Assembly (NCBI GenBank): GCA_900544175.1
Contig: UQUN01000010.1
Span: forward strand, 1 to 64,000
Direction of reading: 5' to 3'
From: an uncultured Alistipes sp.
GTDB taxonomy: Bacteria; Bacteroidota; Bacteroidia; Bacteroidales; UBA932
Length of the DNA: 64,000 nucleotides
Under the pieces are notes generated by a model, which saw only the letters and a program-made list of their open reading frames with translations, was not told the origin of the DNA and did no database searches. Shown here piece by piece: positions 35,272 to 44,772 of this stretch; the first letter of the stretch is position 1, and each line of letters begins with the position of its first letter. The position numbers and the translations under genes were made by a program.

Positions 35272-37791
35272 ATGAACAAGTTTATTAAAATTGCTGCAAT
35301 TGCTTTTTCTCTGGCGCTTCTGTTCAGCGCCTGCCGCGAGAATGAGACTACATCCTCGCAGATAAAAGCGACTACGCTGGAGATCCCCGGAGATTCCGGA
35401 GAGTACGTGCTGCCCTACAGTATTGAGGGCTATGCCGACGGATCGTCCCTTACAGCTACCACCGAGTCCGAGTGGATAAGCATAAGTGAGATAACCCAGG
35501 GGCAGGAGGGTGAGATTACGTTCACTGCCGGCCGCAATGACGGTCAGCCAAGGCAGGGCCGCATCATTCTGAGGTATCCGAATGCCCCCGACCTTACGGT
35601 GGCCGTCAACCAGTACACCTACGGCGTGGAGGATGGTACTCCACTGATGATAGAAGTCAGTGTGCTTTCTCCCTACAGCGCGGAGGTGACCTATACGCCC
35701 ATCAGTTACGACGGAGGATATTTCTTCCTGGTTATGGGAGCGGAGGACTTTGACCTGTATCTTCAGAACGACAACATGGAGGGCCTTCTGGAGTCCGACC
35801 TGGAGTGGATCCAGTATCAGGCGGACTACAATGGCATGACTATTGGCGAATTCCTGGGACGCGCCCCTCAGGTGTACACTGACAGCCGCGAGCCGAATGT
35901 CCAGTTGTACAACGACCTGGAGCGTGAGAGCGACTACTATGCCTACTGCTACGGTCTCAGCCTTACCGGAGAGGCCCTGACAGAGGTTCTGTACAAGGAG
36001 TTCCGCACGGAGGTCGTCCAGACTGTGGACATGACCTTCGAAGGCGAGGCGACTGACATCACTCTGGAGTCGGCGCACACTGCGATCCATCCCTCGACGG
36101 ATGAATATACATATTACTGGACATATGTGTCTTCGATGGACATGGCCCAGTACGACCTTTACACCATCATGGACAATATGATTCTGAACCTGCGCGCCGC
36201 CAGTGAGGAGAGCGGCATGCCTCTCTCCGAGTATCTCTGCAAGGGAGACTACGAGGCGGACGCCACTGATCTTTGGGCCGGTACCGAGTACACCATAGTG
36301 GCATGGGGCATGGATGAAGGTGGCTCTCCCACAACTGAGCCTCAGGAAGTGTTCAGTTTCAACACGCCGAGAGAGGAGATCGTGGACGACTGCACCTTTG
36401 AGATTACGTGCCCTCAGGTCGAATCCATGGATATTCTGGTGAACATAGTACCCTCCAATCCGGAGACACGCTATTACATAGCTGTGATCGATTCGGCTAC
36501 GGCCTACGGCTATAATGACGAGCAGATGGCCCAGCGCATCATCAACATGGAGAGCCAGCGCCTTATGGATGGCTTCTACGGCGATGATCAGAACTGGACC
36601 AACTTCGAGTCCCTCTATACGGGCGAGCAGAGCAAGTGGGCACGTGCTGACCTGTACTGGCAGAAAGTGAATCCCAACACACTGATGCACATATACGTGT
36701 TCGGTGTCAGCACGCGCGGTGAGCGCACCACCGCTGTGGCCCGTCTGGACCAGCGCACCGCTGAGGCCGACAAGTCTGACATGACATTCGATGTGAGCGT
36801 TGTGGAGGAGAACTGGCAGGGAGGCACCTACAAGGTCGTTCCGAGCAACGACGAGGACTTCTGGGTGCCGTTCATGGTGCAGAGCTCCGACCTTGACCTG
36901 TTCCGCAAAGGAGACGGTACCCTGAACGAGCAGCTTCTCATGGACGAGATAACCCATTATTATGACAATACCGTGTCATATTATGTAAGACAGGGTGAAA
37001 ATGATGTATACTTCTCCTGCATCTCCGACCGTGACTACACCCTGCTGACCTTCGGCTGGGCCGGCACCAATACGACACCTTTCTATGAGTTCGAGCATCA
37101 TACCCCGGCCATACCTTTCGGACAGAGTGATGCTGAGATGACGGCCAGCTACGAACTTTTCGACGGTGCGGAGCTGTATGCAATGGATCCCGAGCGCTGG
37201 GAGGGAAGTCAGGAGGACTGCGTGATGTACATCAAGTTCAACCCCAATGACAAGGCTGTCCACTGGTACGGCGGTGTATGGGCTCCTGAGTCAGCTTATC
37301 AGGATGTAGGCGGAGTATACCAGCTGCTGATACTGATCATGAATCCTGTCGCCTCGTTCGTGGACCAGCCGACTGGCACTATCAGGCCCTGGTTCGACAA
37401 TACCTGGAGTTTCTCCTACGTGGCCGAGGGAGCTGACGGAACATTCGGCGAATGGCATTACGAAGAGTTTACTCCCCAGCGCGGCGTGAATATGGACGAA
37501 CCTTACGATTTCTGGAGCAATCCTTCACAGAACAGCGTGATCGTCAACATCCCCAAGGACTATAAGGAGCGTGCGGAAGCTATGCTCATTGAGGATGCCA
37601 AGGCTGCTCTCAGGAATCCCGTTCCGGTAAATATTGTCACCGGTCCGGAGTTCGATCCCATGGGCCGCTATATCGCACCTGACATCACAGCGGAGAAAAC
37701 GGCAAACGGAGTCTCGCTGCATAACTGGAAGGACGGTCTCGACAGCCGTATGGTATTCCATCGTGACGGAGAGCGTCATGTGTCCTTATAA
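35272..37791 (+). CDS. Large BACON-domain lipoprotein of unknown function
   Basis: An 839-residue lipoprotein (lipobox FSAC, C21). The ATG at 35272 is preferred over an in-frame TTG two codons earlier. A BACON-like domain covers about residues 30-115 (SEWISISEITQGQEGEITF). The rest is made of three or more diverged repeats of about 150 residues, rich in Y, W, D and E, each carrying a YY.Y or YYI.V motif that suggests Ig- or fibronectin-like modules. I see no catalytic motif. It is acidic and probably displayed on the cell surface. It starts 53 bases after lipoprotein C and shares a leader motif with the next gene. Confidence 0.8.
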   Translation: MNKFIKIAAIAFSLALLFSACRENETTSSQIKATTLEIPGDSGEYVLPYSIEGYADGSSLTATTESEWISISEITQGQEGEITFTAGRNDGQPRQGRIILRYPNAPDLTVAVNQYTYGVEDGTPLMIEVSVLSPYSAEVTYTPISYDGGYFFLVMGAEDFDLYLQNDNMEGLLESDLEWIQYQADYNGMTIGEFLGRAPQVYTDSREPNVQLYNDLERESDYYAYCYGLSLTGEALTEVLYKEFRTEVVQTVDMTFEGEATDITLESAHTAIHPSTDEYTYYWTYVSSMDMAQYDLYTIMDNMILNLRAASEESGMPLSEYLCKGDYEADATDLWAGTEYTIVAWGMDEGGSPTTEPQEVFSFNTPREEIVDDCTFEITCPQVESMDILVNIVPSNPETRYYIAVIDSATAYGYNDEQMAQRIINMESQRLMDGFYGDDQNWTNFESLYTGEQSKWARADLYWQKVNPNTLMHIYVFGVSTRGERTTAVARLDQRTAEADKSDMTFDVSVVEENWQGGTYKVVPSNDEDFWVPFMVQSSDLDLFRKGDGTLNEQLLMDEITHYYDNTVSYYVRQGENDVYFSCISDRDYTLLTFGWAGTNTTPFYEFEHHTPAIPFGQSDAEMTASYELFDGAELYAMDPERWEGSQEDCVMYIKFNPNDKAVHWYGGVWAPESAYQDVGGVYQLLILIMNPVASFVDQPTGTIRPWFDNTWSFSYVAEGADGTFGEWHYEEFTPQRGVNMDEPYDFWSNPSQNSVIVNIPKDYKERAEAMLIEDAKAALRNPVPVNIVTGPEFDPMGRYIAPDITAEKTANGVSLHNWKDGLDSRMVFHRDGERHVSL

Positions 37792-37830
37792 TAGAAGAAC
37801 CAACATTCAACCAATCAATACTAATACACT

Positions 37831-40383
37831 ATGAACGCAAGAACAATTCTCAGCATCATGGCGGCTCTGCCGCTGATGCTCGTCGGCTGTACTCCCGAGG
37901 AGACGGTCGAACCCCCCGTGATAACAGCGGAGGACATCACTGTGTCCGCTGACGCTCACACCGACAAACTGACCTACAGTATCACGAATCCTGTAGAAGG
38001 CAGTCAGGTGGAAGCCGAGTCCAACCAGGACTGGATCCATACATTCAACTACGACACGGAGAACACTATAACGTTTGAGGTTGATGCCAACGTCTCGGAT
38101 GAAAGGACTGCCGAGATAACCATTTCCTATCCCCAGGCCGAGCCCGTTACGGTGACCGTCACTCAGATGGCTGCCGGCGAGTCCATCGCCCTGGATCCCG
38201 AGACCCTGTCTTTCCTGCCTGCCGGCGGAGACCTTAGCGTTACCGTCAACAGCGGCCGTGCATGGGTCATGACCGGTGAGTCCGACTGGGTGAGCGCATC
38301 TGCCGCTTCCGGTGACCCCGGTGCGCAGGTGACATTCAACGCACAGGCCAACGAGAGCGACGAGCCCCGCGAAGCCACATTCCAGTTCATCTGTGGCACC
38401 AACGTCGTTCCCCTCACTGTTACCCAGAGCTTTGCAGGTCGTATCATCGTAGAGAAGGCAGAGTATGACATCCCCGGAACGGCCAACACGTTCAGCATCG
38501 CGCTCCAGTCCAACATGAGCGATGTCAAGGTCGAGATCACCGAGGGTTCCGACTGGCTGACCGATGTCACTACGAAGGCCATGCAGGACATGAGTTTTGA
38601 GTTCTCCGCCACTGAAAACGAAGGAGATGAGACGAGGACAGCCGTGGTAGTGTTCTCAAACGCCGATGCCTCTGAGCAGGTAGCGGTGAACCAGGAGCCT
38701 TCGTTCCCCAGCGACGTGCTTACCCGCGTCACTGACGAGGAATTCAAGACTTACCTCAGGGATAACTTCGATACCGACGGTGACGGCACCATCAGCCGCT
38801 CCGAGGCCCAGGCTGTAACCAGCATGGACTGCAGCTACAGCAATATCATTTCTGCTGCCGGAATCGAGTATTTCGAGAATCTGTCAACCGTGAACTTCAA
38901 TTCCTGCTATATGATGACAGAACTCAATCTGAGCAATATGCCCAATCTTACGGTAGTAGAGCTCAATTCCTGCAACAGACTTGAGACACTGAATCTCGAA
39001 GGAAGCGATGCATTAGTGGAACTTAATGTCGGTCTCTGCAGTGCATTGACATCTGTAGATCTTTCAGGCAAGGCAGCCCTGGAGAACATATCCGCTTACA
39101 GCAGTGGTCTTACCTCAATTGACGTGTCTGAGTGTCCTGCCTTGGTACTCCTTTCAGTGTATGGCTCCGAGGGCATAACCGAGATAGATGTCACCAACAA
39201 CCCCGAGCTGGTAAGTCTCTCAGTGCCGAATATCGCCTCCGTAGACCTGACCAACAATACCAAGTTGGAAAGCCTGTCTGTGAACAGTGACAGATTGTCG
39301 TCTATAGATCTGAGTGCCAACACTGAATTGCGCTCACTCGGTTTCACCAACTGTACGTTTACTACAGTAGACCACACTATGTGCCCGGAACTCAGTTCGC
39401 TCAGTTTCGATTATTGCTCTAATCTGACGACGATAGACATCAGCAAGAATATGAAGCTCAACTCGCTGTCCACATATATGTGCAACAATATTCAGGTGCT
39501 GTACATGACAGAAGGACAGTACGTTCCTACGATCAACGGTATCGGCTCCGATCTGATTCAGTATAAGGATATGGAGTATCCCTACGACTTGGCTGCAGGG
39601 ATAGCTGATCCAAACCTGAAGGCGGCTGTCATAAATCAGTGTGACTATTATGAGCCTTGGGATGTCATTACTGAGGATGAGGCTCCGTATCTTACAAGTC
39701 TGAATGCTTCAGGAAGAGGGATAGAGTCTCTTACCGGTCTGGATTATTTCACTTCACTGAGGGAAATAAATGCCTCGAACAACGCTATTACTGAGGTGGA
39801 TCTTTCCTCACTGCAGAATCTGGAAGTGCTTAATCTGTCAAACAACCAGATAACATCCATCGATCTGACGCGTAACCCTAATATCCGCGAGCTTTATCTC
39901 GATCATAACAGCTTGACTTCCATCGAGCTTCAGAAAGACGAACTGGTGGAATGCGATCTGTCATACAACAACATGACATCGCTTCAGTTGGATTATGCTA
40001 CCAATCTGATATCACTGAATGTCTCCAACAATCAGATTGAGGATCTGGATGTTCACATGAACGAAGCGATGCAGGACTTCGACTGCAGCAACAACCAGAT
40101 CAGTTACTTCAACATCTGGTCGCTTAGTGGAATCGTGAACTTCAACTGCAGCAACAATCCTGTGTCGGATCTCAGCCAGACCACTTATCTGGTCAATATG
40201 GAGACACTCAATGTAAGCAATACTGACCTGATTACATTGAACCTCAGTGAGAACACATTGTTGAGACAGCTTATTGCAACTGGTTGTGAAAGTCTTACAG
40301 ACATATATGTCGGCGATAATACGATTGCGGACATGCAGGTTGATGATGGTGTGAACATTGTAAACGGTGCTCCCGGGGAGTAA
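37831..40383 (+). CDS. BACON/leucine-rich-repeat surface lipoprotein with calcium loop
   Basis: An 850-residue lipoprotein (lipobox VGC, C20). Three BACON-like domains occupy about residues 30-110, 115-205 and 210-295. A calcium-binding loop at 314-325 (DTDGDGTISRSE) leads into a leucine-rich block of about 22-residue repeats (LNLSNMPNLTVVELNSCN type) to about residue 570. A second copy of the same layout begins near 591, with a lead-in that has lost the calcium ligands, and a second LRR block runs to about 830. Such proteins bind proteins or glycans outside the cell. A perfect terminator follows at 40413. Confidence 0.88.
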   Translation: MNARTILSIMAALPLMLVGCTPEETVEPPVITAEDITVSADAHTDKLTYSITNPVEGSQVEAESNQDWIHTFNYDTENTITFEVDANVSDERTAEITISYPQAEPVTVTVTQMAAGESIALDPETLSFLPAGGDLSVTVNSGRAWVMTGESDWVSASAASGDPGAQVTFNAQANESDEPREATFQFICGTNVVPLTVTQSFAGRIIVEKAEYDIPGTANTFSIALQSNMSDVKVEITEGSDWLTDVTTKAMQDMSFEFSATENEGDETRTAVVVFSNADASEQVAVNQEPSFPSDVLTRVTDEEFKTYLRDNFDTDGDGTISRSEAQAVTSMDCSYSNIISAAGIEYFENLSTVNFNSCYMMTELNLSNMPNLTVVELNSCNRLETLNLEGSDALVELNVGLCSALTSVDLSGKAALENISAYSSGLTSIDVSECPALVLLSVYGSEGITEIDVTNNPELVSLSVPNIASVDLTNNTKLESLSVNSDRLSSIDLSANTELRSLGFTNCTFTTVDHTMCPELSSLSFDYCSNLTTIDISKNMKLNSLSTYMCNNIQVLYMTEGQYVPTINGIGSDLIQYKDMEYPYDLAAGIADPNLKAAVINQCDYYEPWDVITEDEAPYLTSLNASGRGIESLTGLDYFTSLREINASNNAITEVDLSSLQNLEVLNLSNNQITSIDLTRNPNIRELYLDHNSLTSIELQKDELVECDLSYNNMTSLQLDYATNLISLNVSNNQIEDLDVHMNEAMQDFDCSNNQISYFNIWSLSGIVNFNCSNNPVSDLSQTTYLVNMETLNVSNTDLITLNLSENTLLRQLIATGCESLTDIYVGDNTIADMQVDDGVNIVNGAPGE

Positions 40384-40412
40384 TCCTGGCGTGACTGAAA
40401 TTTCATGAATGT

Positions 40413-40448
40413 GAGGAGTGGCTCTGTCAGAGTCGCTCCTCTTTTTTA
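40413..40448 (+). terminator. Rho-independent terminator after the LRR lipoprotein
   Basis: A 12-bp stem (40413-40424 with 40430-40441, two G-U pairs) with a five-base loop is followed by six T. Confidence 0.93.
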
Positions 40449-41027
40449 TCGTATCGATAAGATATGAGCCGTTGCTTTATGGGCAGATAGTCGTTGGTAT
40501 ACGGAAAGAGAATATGGCCAACGGCTTTATTATAGCATCAACTTATGGCAGGGGATCAAGGGGTGCGGATAGTCAGATATTTTGATGTCAGTGGTTTAAT
40601 TAATCAAGAGGTGCTTTATGGTGATATGCTCCGGTACGGGGTGGGGTAAGTTGGCTGTTATCTCATCTTGGATATGAAGCATGGTGTCGGACGGGCGGCT
40701 TATCAGTTATGAGCCGGATATCACCGCTGAAGTATGGAACGGACGGGACTGAAAACCGTCCCGGAGACATGGATAAAGGCCTTTGGCGAAGACAGTCCGG
40801 CATCAACGGAAGGCAGAAGATCACTGTGTTTTGCAACTACTTGTCATACAGATACTTGAGGAAGAGGTGTGCTCTTCCTGACCTGAAAAAACATGGCGAA
40901 AAGATCGGCGATATTTTGTAATGACTTCATTGTCAATGATATACAAAAGCAAGATGCTGCACGGCATGCAGTTGTACGCCGACAAAATCGCAATTCATGG
41001 TACAGAAGAAATTAAGGGCTGAGTATG
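40449..41027. other. Intergenic region, possible decayed coding sequence
   Basis: About 580 bases between two terminators with no convincing gene. A 70-codon plus-strand frame (40709-40921) and a short frame in another phase (starting at 40921, 34 codons) abut, as a frameshifted remnant might, but neither has a recognisable motif. I see no tRNA, repeat copy or promoter consensus that would indicate an RNA gene. Confidence 0.4.
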
Positions 41028-41060
41028 AAAAAGGGCCGTCCCGAGGTGGAACGGCCCTTG
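41028..41060 (-). terminator. Rho-independent terminator of the OMP/coiled-coil operon
   Basis: On the minus strand AAGGGCCGT (41059-41051) pairs with ACGGCCCTT (41039-41031), followed by five T. It lies 24 bases past the stop of the outer-membrane protein gene. Confidence 0.9.
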
Positions 41061-41083
41061 ATGTCTGTATACCGCTGTATGGG

Positions 41084-41917
41084 TCAGAAGCGGAAACCAA
41101 GCTTGAGACGCGGCATGGTCAGCAGTTTGATGTCATGATTGATCGCCCTGTAAGGGGTCATTCCTGAGGGATGCAGTTCCATGACGCTGCACTGGTACAT
41201 GGCCGGACTGACCTCAACACCGAGTACAAGGCCTGGAGCGAGGATGTAGTCGATACCGGCTACGATACCGCCCTGTACGGCCCAGGCCTGTCCGGCCTGG
41301 TATGACGGAACATACAGCTCTATCGGCTCTCCGTCAGAGGCTGTTTCACCGGTGTATGGAAGCATTGTCTCCAGTCTGGCGAACTGGTATCCGAACACTA
41401 CTCCTATGTATGGAGCGATCCGCTGGTTCTCAGGCCGGAAGTAATAGTTGGTACCTAACTGTACATAGAAGACGTGGTTCGTTCTTCCTATGATGTAGCC
41501 TGCATCCGGCACTGGCATCTCGGGTACCGTGAAGTCACCTTCGATGAAGTCTTTCTTGGGTGTCAGGTTGATATTCATCCCGAACATCACGTTCACGTCG
41601 AAACGCTCGTGCACAAATACGCTGTAACGGATACCTATGGTATTGACAATGCTGTTTCCATTCATACTGCCCAGATCCAGGAACTTCAGGGGCATGCCCT
41701 TGAAGCCTATTTCTGTGCCGTCTCCTATACCGTCACTGTAGGGCATCAGGTAGTCCATGCCATAGGTCTCGTTGTAGAGCGAGAAACTGGATGAACCCAG
41801 CAGCAGCGAGAACTGCATGTCCCCCGCCTTGGGAGCCTCTATGTCATAGACCTGAGCCACTGCCGGAGAGGCGGTCAGTAACACGGCCATTATTGTTATG
41901 AATAGATTTTTTCTCAT
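41084..41917 (-). CDS. Putative outer-membrane beta-barrel protein
   Basis: A 277-residue protein with a signal peptide (MRKNLFITIMAVLLTASPAVAQ). It has alternating strand segments such as IGIRYSVFVHERFDVNVMFGMN and QLGTNYYFRPENQRIAPYIG, ending in LKLGFRF with a terminal aromatic residue. This is an outer-membrane barrel of roughly ten strands. I cannot name a family or substrate. It starts 12 bases after the coiled-coil lipoprotein gene and is followed by a terminator, so the pair forms a two-gene operon and the proteins probably work together. Confidence 0.83.
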   Translation of the reverse strand: MRKNLFITIMAVLLTASPAVAQVYDIEAPKAGDMQFSLLLGSSSFSLYNETYGMDYLMPYSDGIGDGTEIGFKGMPLKFLDLGSMNGNSIVNTIGIRYSVFVHERFDVNVMFGMNINLTPKKDFIEGDFTVPEMPVPDAGYIIGRTNHVFYVQLGTNYYFRPENQRIAPYIGVVFGYQFARLETMLPYTGETASDGEPIELYVPSYQAGQAWAVQGGIVAGIDYILAPGLVLGVEVSPAMYQCSVMELHPSGMTPYRAINHDIKLLTMPRLKLGFRF

Positions 41918-41928
41918 AGCACTGTCAA

Positions 41929-44589
41929 TTAAGCTTCAGCTCCGATGATGTTTGTAAGGAAGTCGCTCAGAAGATCATTGTAGAAGTTGAATCTTTCAAG
42001 CAGGGAATCGTACTGTTCCTGCAGATCCTCGACTCTGCGCTCGGCATCCTCGATGGCTACTGCGCCCGGATCATCTGCGTTCTCAAGTCTCTCGAGGTTT
42101 GCATTGGCTTTCTCCAGCTCGAGCTCGGCGCTTTCAAGTTCGCCCTGAAGTACCTCTATGCGGGCATCCCTTATTCCCTCAAGATCGTCAGTGAGAGGAT
42201 TGTAGATAGTGCCATCTATCTCTATTTCAACTCCCATGATGATGCTTTCGATGATGCCTTTTGTGGTGTTTAGCCTGCTTATCTGATTGTTCAGAGTCTG
42301 CTCCTGGCTGTTTATCTCCTGTATCTCAAGATCTATCTGCGTGATTATGTCGTCCTGCTCTGCGATACGTGCATATAAGTCTACGATCTTGTTGTTAAGC
42401 TCCAGTACTTTCTCGTACAATCCCTTTATGGTCTCGTTGTCTATGACGCCTACTGCCGCGAGTTCGTCATACATGGCCTGGATGTCCTCGGTCAAAGCAG
42501 GGAGCTCTGTGAGATTGTCGAAGTATGCGGTGACACTTTCTTCGATGAACTGATAATAGTATACACTGAATGTACTTGAGCTAAGGAAGTCATTTGCACC
42601 AGATTGATAGCCGAGGTCTCTGTAGTACTGGTCTACTATATCAGGATCAGTCAAGTACAATATATATGGATTGTATATGTCATTCGGAGAGAATTCAAAT
42701 CCGACGTACTCACCCAGCTTGTAGGTTTCGGTGGTCATTTCTGTTTCCTCGAACTCCAATGCATACAGGTACTGTGATGTCTCGTTCCATCTCTGCAGTA
42801 TGCTCCATGCGGTCGTGTCCGCGTTGTATTCAGGCTCATAGGAACTCCAGATGTCATAAAGACTGCTGTTGTAGTTGTAGTTTGAGTTCTGTACTGCAGA
42901 CATTACGAAATTGATATCAATGTGGTTCGCCTCTGTCGCATCTGAGGTAAGGTTGGCGTACGTGATCAGCTCCCATCCGTCATAGGCATTGTTGAAGAGT
43001 GTGTCGCGCACTTCCTGTTCCTGACGAATGGTGTTGAGCGCGGCGGTCACGATGGTCTGCACCGCCGAGCCGTCAAGGGCTGTGCCTTCGTCTACAAGTG
43101 TCTGAAGTTCCGCAGCTGCCTCCAATGCCTTTGTCATAAGGTTGTCGGACTCATAGTAATTGCGGTTGATGATGCCGTACTCGGCGGCGAATTCGGTGTA
43201 TTCCTCCCTGGCCTGACGGAACTGGTTCAGGTTGTGGTCGTATGTCTCGTAGAATCTTGACTGCTCGAGATTAAGTCTGAAGTTCTCGAATTCGTCTCTG
43301 AGATTCTGGATAGCGGGATCGGACAGTACATACTGGCTGACGGCGTCCGTGAGTGCAGGCAGGATATAGTTGTAGTTGTCTATCTCTCTGGCTTTCCAGG
43401 AGAATACGCCTGAAGGCAGGGCATACTTGAAATTGACATACTCAAAATCCGAGATAATATCTATATCGATGGAGTTGTTGTATATCAGGTCATATATTGC
43501 GGACTGGATGGCGCCGCCTACGATGCTGGCGATGGGGTCCGTTATTGCGATCTCCCTTATGGCGTAGTAGTCGAGCTCGGACTTGTCTCCTCCGCTGTAG
43601 ATCTGCTCCATCAGGTCGTTGATTTCCTCGTTGACGAGATCGATGCTGTCCTGCAGCTCGGCCTTGACAGCTTCAGGCTCAATCTTCTCATATGCCTTCG
43701 CATCGGCATCTATACGGATCTGTGCAATCTGGGAATTGAGTCCGGCTATCTCGTTGTCGATGGACTCTACTTCTGCCATAAGTTCCTCAGTGCCTCCTGT
43801 AAGGTCGAGACCACGCACTTCCTCTATCTCGGCATTGAGGTTGTCTACTTCCCTCTGCCATTCGTTTACATTGTTGACGTACTGCTGATGCAGTATTAGA
43901 GAGTCGTATCCGCGACCGTATTTGAGGTCAACAAGAGTGTTCTGGGCGTTTATCAGGTCGGACTCGACACCGTCCAGCTGTGCCTGAATCATGTCAATCT
44001 GGTTGATGTACTGGTCAAGCTTGTTCTGCTCTGCGTCCGAAAGACCGTGCTTGGCGGCCTCTATGTCGCGAAGTGTTTGATCATAAGTGGCTTGGGCTTG
44101 AGCAAGCTTTGTCTGAAGTTCAAGCAACTCGAGTTCGTGCTGCTGGACCATTGTCTCTTTCTCAAGCTCGATTCGCTGTTTTTCAAGATCTAACTGCATC
44201 TGGAGCATCTCAAGTTCGGCAATCTGCATCTTGAGCTCTTCGATGGCTGCGTTGTTCTCTTCCTGTCTAAGCAGGTATTCCAGCTCCATCAGCTTGATCT
44301 GATGCTCGTTCCAAGCCTCCTGATATTCGAGGTCAAGTTCTTTCTGGCGAAGTTCCAGCTCCTTTATCTGGTTCTCCAGAAGCTGTCCTTGGGTGAGAGC
44401 CTCCTGCATGGCGGCCTCTGCCTCGATCAGGGCGATACGGGCCTGCTCGTAAGCGGCCTGTGCGCGGATTAGTTCTGATTTGGCATTGCGAAGATCCTCA
44501 ATGCCCGCCGGCTCGGTATTGTCCAGGCATGAAGTAGCCATAAATGAGGACAGCCCGAGAATGGCGATTCCCAATAAAAATTTTCTCAT
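41929..44589 (-). CDS. Large coiled-coil lipoprotein of unknown function
   Basis: An 886-residue lipoprotein (lipobox ATSC, C21, followed by LDNTE). Residues 30-335 form a long heptad-rich coiled coil dominated by L, E, Q and A. Residues about 340-690 form a globular part rich in Y, N and D. Residues about 695-870 are a second coiled coil ending DFLTNIIGAEA. The two arms may pack against each other as a hairpin, holding the central domain away from the membrane (inference). I do not recognise a family. It is the first gene of a two-gene operon with an outer-membrane barrel. A TATCTTTA near-consensus -7 box lies at 44700-44707 on the minus strand. Confidence 0.8.
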   Translation of the reverse strand: MRKFLLGIAILGLSSFMATSCLDNTEPAGIEDLRNAKSELIRAQAAYEQARIALIEAEAAMQEALTQGQLLENQIKELELRQKELDLEYQEAWNEHQIKLMELEYLLRQEENNAAIEELKMQIAELEMLQMQLDLEKQRIELEKETMVQQHELELLELQTKLAQAQATYDQTLRDIEAAKHGLSDAEQNKLDQYINQIDMIQAQLDGVESDLINAQNTLVDLKYGRGYDSLILHQQYVNNVNEWQREVDNLNAEIEEVRGLDLTGGTEELMAEVESIDNEIAGLNSQIAQIRIDADAKAYEKIEPEAVKAELQDSIDLVNEEINDLMEQIYSGGDKSELDYYAIREIAITDPIASIVGGAIQSAIYDLIYNNSIDIDIISDFEYVNFKYALPSGVFSWKAREIDNYNYILPALTDAVSQYVLSDPAIQNLRDEFENFRLNLEQSRFYETYDHNLNQFRQAREEYTEFAAEYGIINRNYYESDNLMTKALEAAAELQTLVDEGTALDGSAVQTIVTAALNTIRQEQEVRDTLFNNAYDGWELITYANLTSDATEANHIDINFVMSAVQNSNYNYNSSLYDIWSSYEPEYNADTTAWSILQRWNETSQYLYALEFEETEMTTETYKLGEYVGFEFSPNDIYNPYILYLTDPDIVDQYYRDLGYQSGANDFLSSSTFSVYYYQFIEESVTAYFDNLTELPALTEDIQAMYDELAAVGVIDNETIKGLYEKVLELNNKIVDLYARIAEQDDIITQIDLEIQEINSQEQTLNNQISRLNTTKGIIESIIMGVEIEIDGTIYNPLTDDLEGIRDARIEVLQGELESAELELEKANANLERLENADDPGAVAIEDAERRVEDLQEQYDSLLERFNFYNDLLSDFLTNIIGAEA

Positions 44590-44680
44590 AAATAAAGAAT
44601 TAATAAATGTTTAGTTTAGGTGGCCTCTTTTGCTTTGTGTCGGCTGTACCGGCCAGTTTAAGTACAACCTATATAGGTGT

Positions 44681-44699
44681 CAGTGAAGTTTGTTCACTG
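44681..44699. repeat. 7-bp inverted repeat in the divergent promoter region
   Basis: CAGTGAA (44681-44687) and TTCACTG (44693-44699) are exact inverted repeats with a five-base spacer. They adjoin the near-consensus promoter of the coiled-coil gene and would be at the start of its transcript or an operator. Confidence 0.4.
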
Positions 44700-44749
44700 T
44701 AAAGATATGTATAATTTCTTAAAATGTGACATTCTTTTTCAAAAAAGAC

Positions 44750-44757
44750 TATTTTTG
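44750..44757 (+). promoter_or_regulatory. -7 box (TATTTTTG) for the NagB/PIG-L fusion
   Basis: TATTTTTG matches TAnnTTTG and lies 15 bases before the ATG at 44773. No clear -33 element is seen. Confidence 0.6.
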
Positions 44758-44772
44758 TAGTAAAATAGACAG

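Noticed and set aside
35155..36957. 600-codon minus-strand open frame opposite the large BACON lipoprotein
   Set aside because: Long, but the plus-strand frame has a lipobox, a BACON-like domain and fits the neighbouring genes; the antisense frame has none.
38900..40300. Regularly spaced repeats resembling a CRISPR array
   Set aside because: The periodicity of about 66 bases comes from 22-residue leucine-rich repeats in a coding frame; the DNA repeats are not identical.
40709..40921. 70-codon plus-strand open frame
   Set aside because: No family resemblance or promoter; kept only as a possible remnant.
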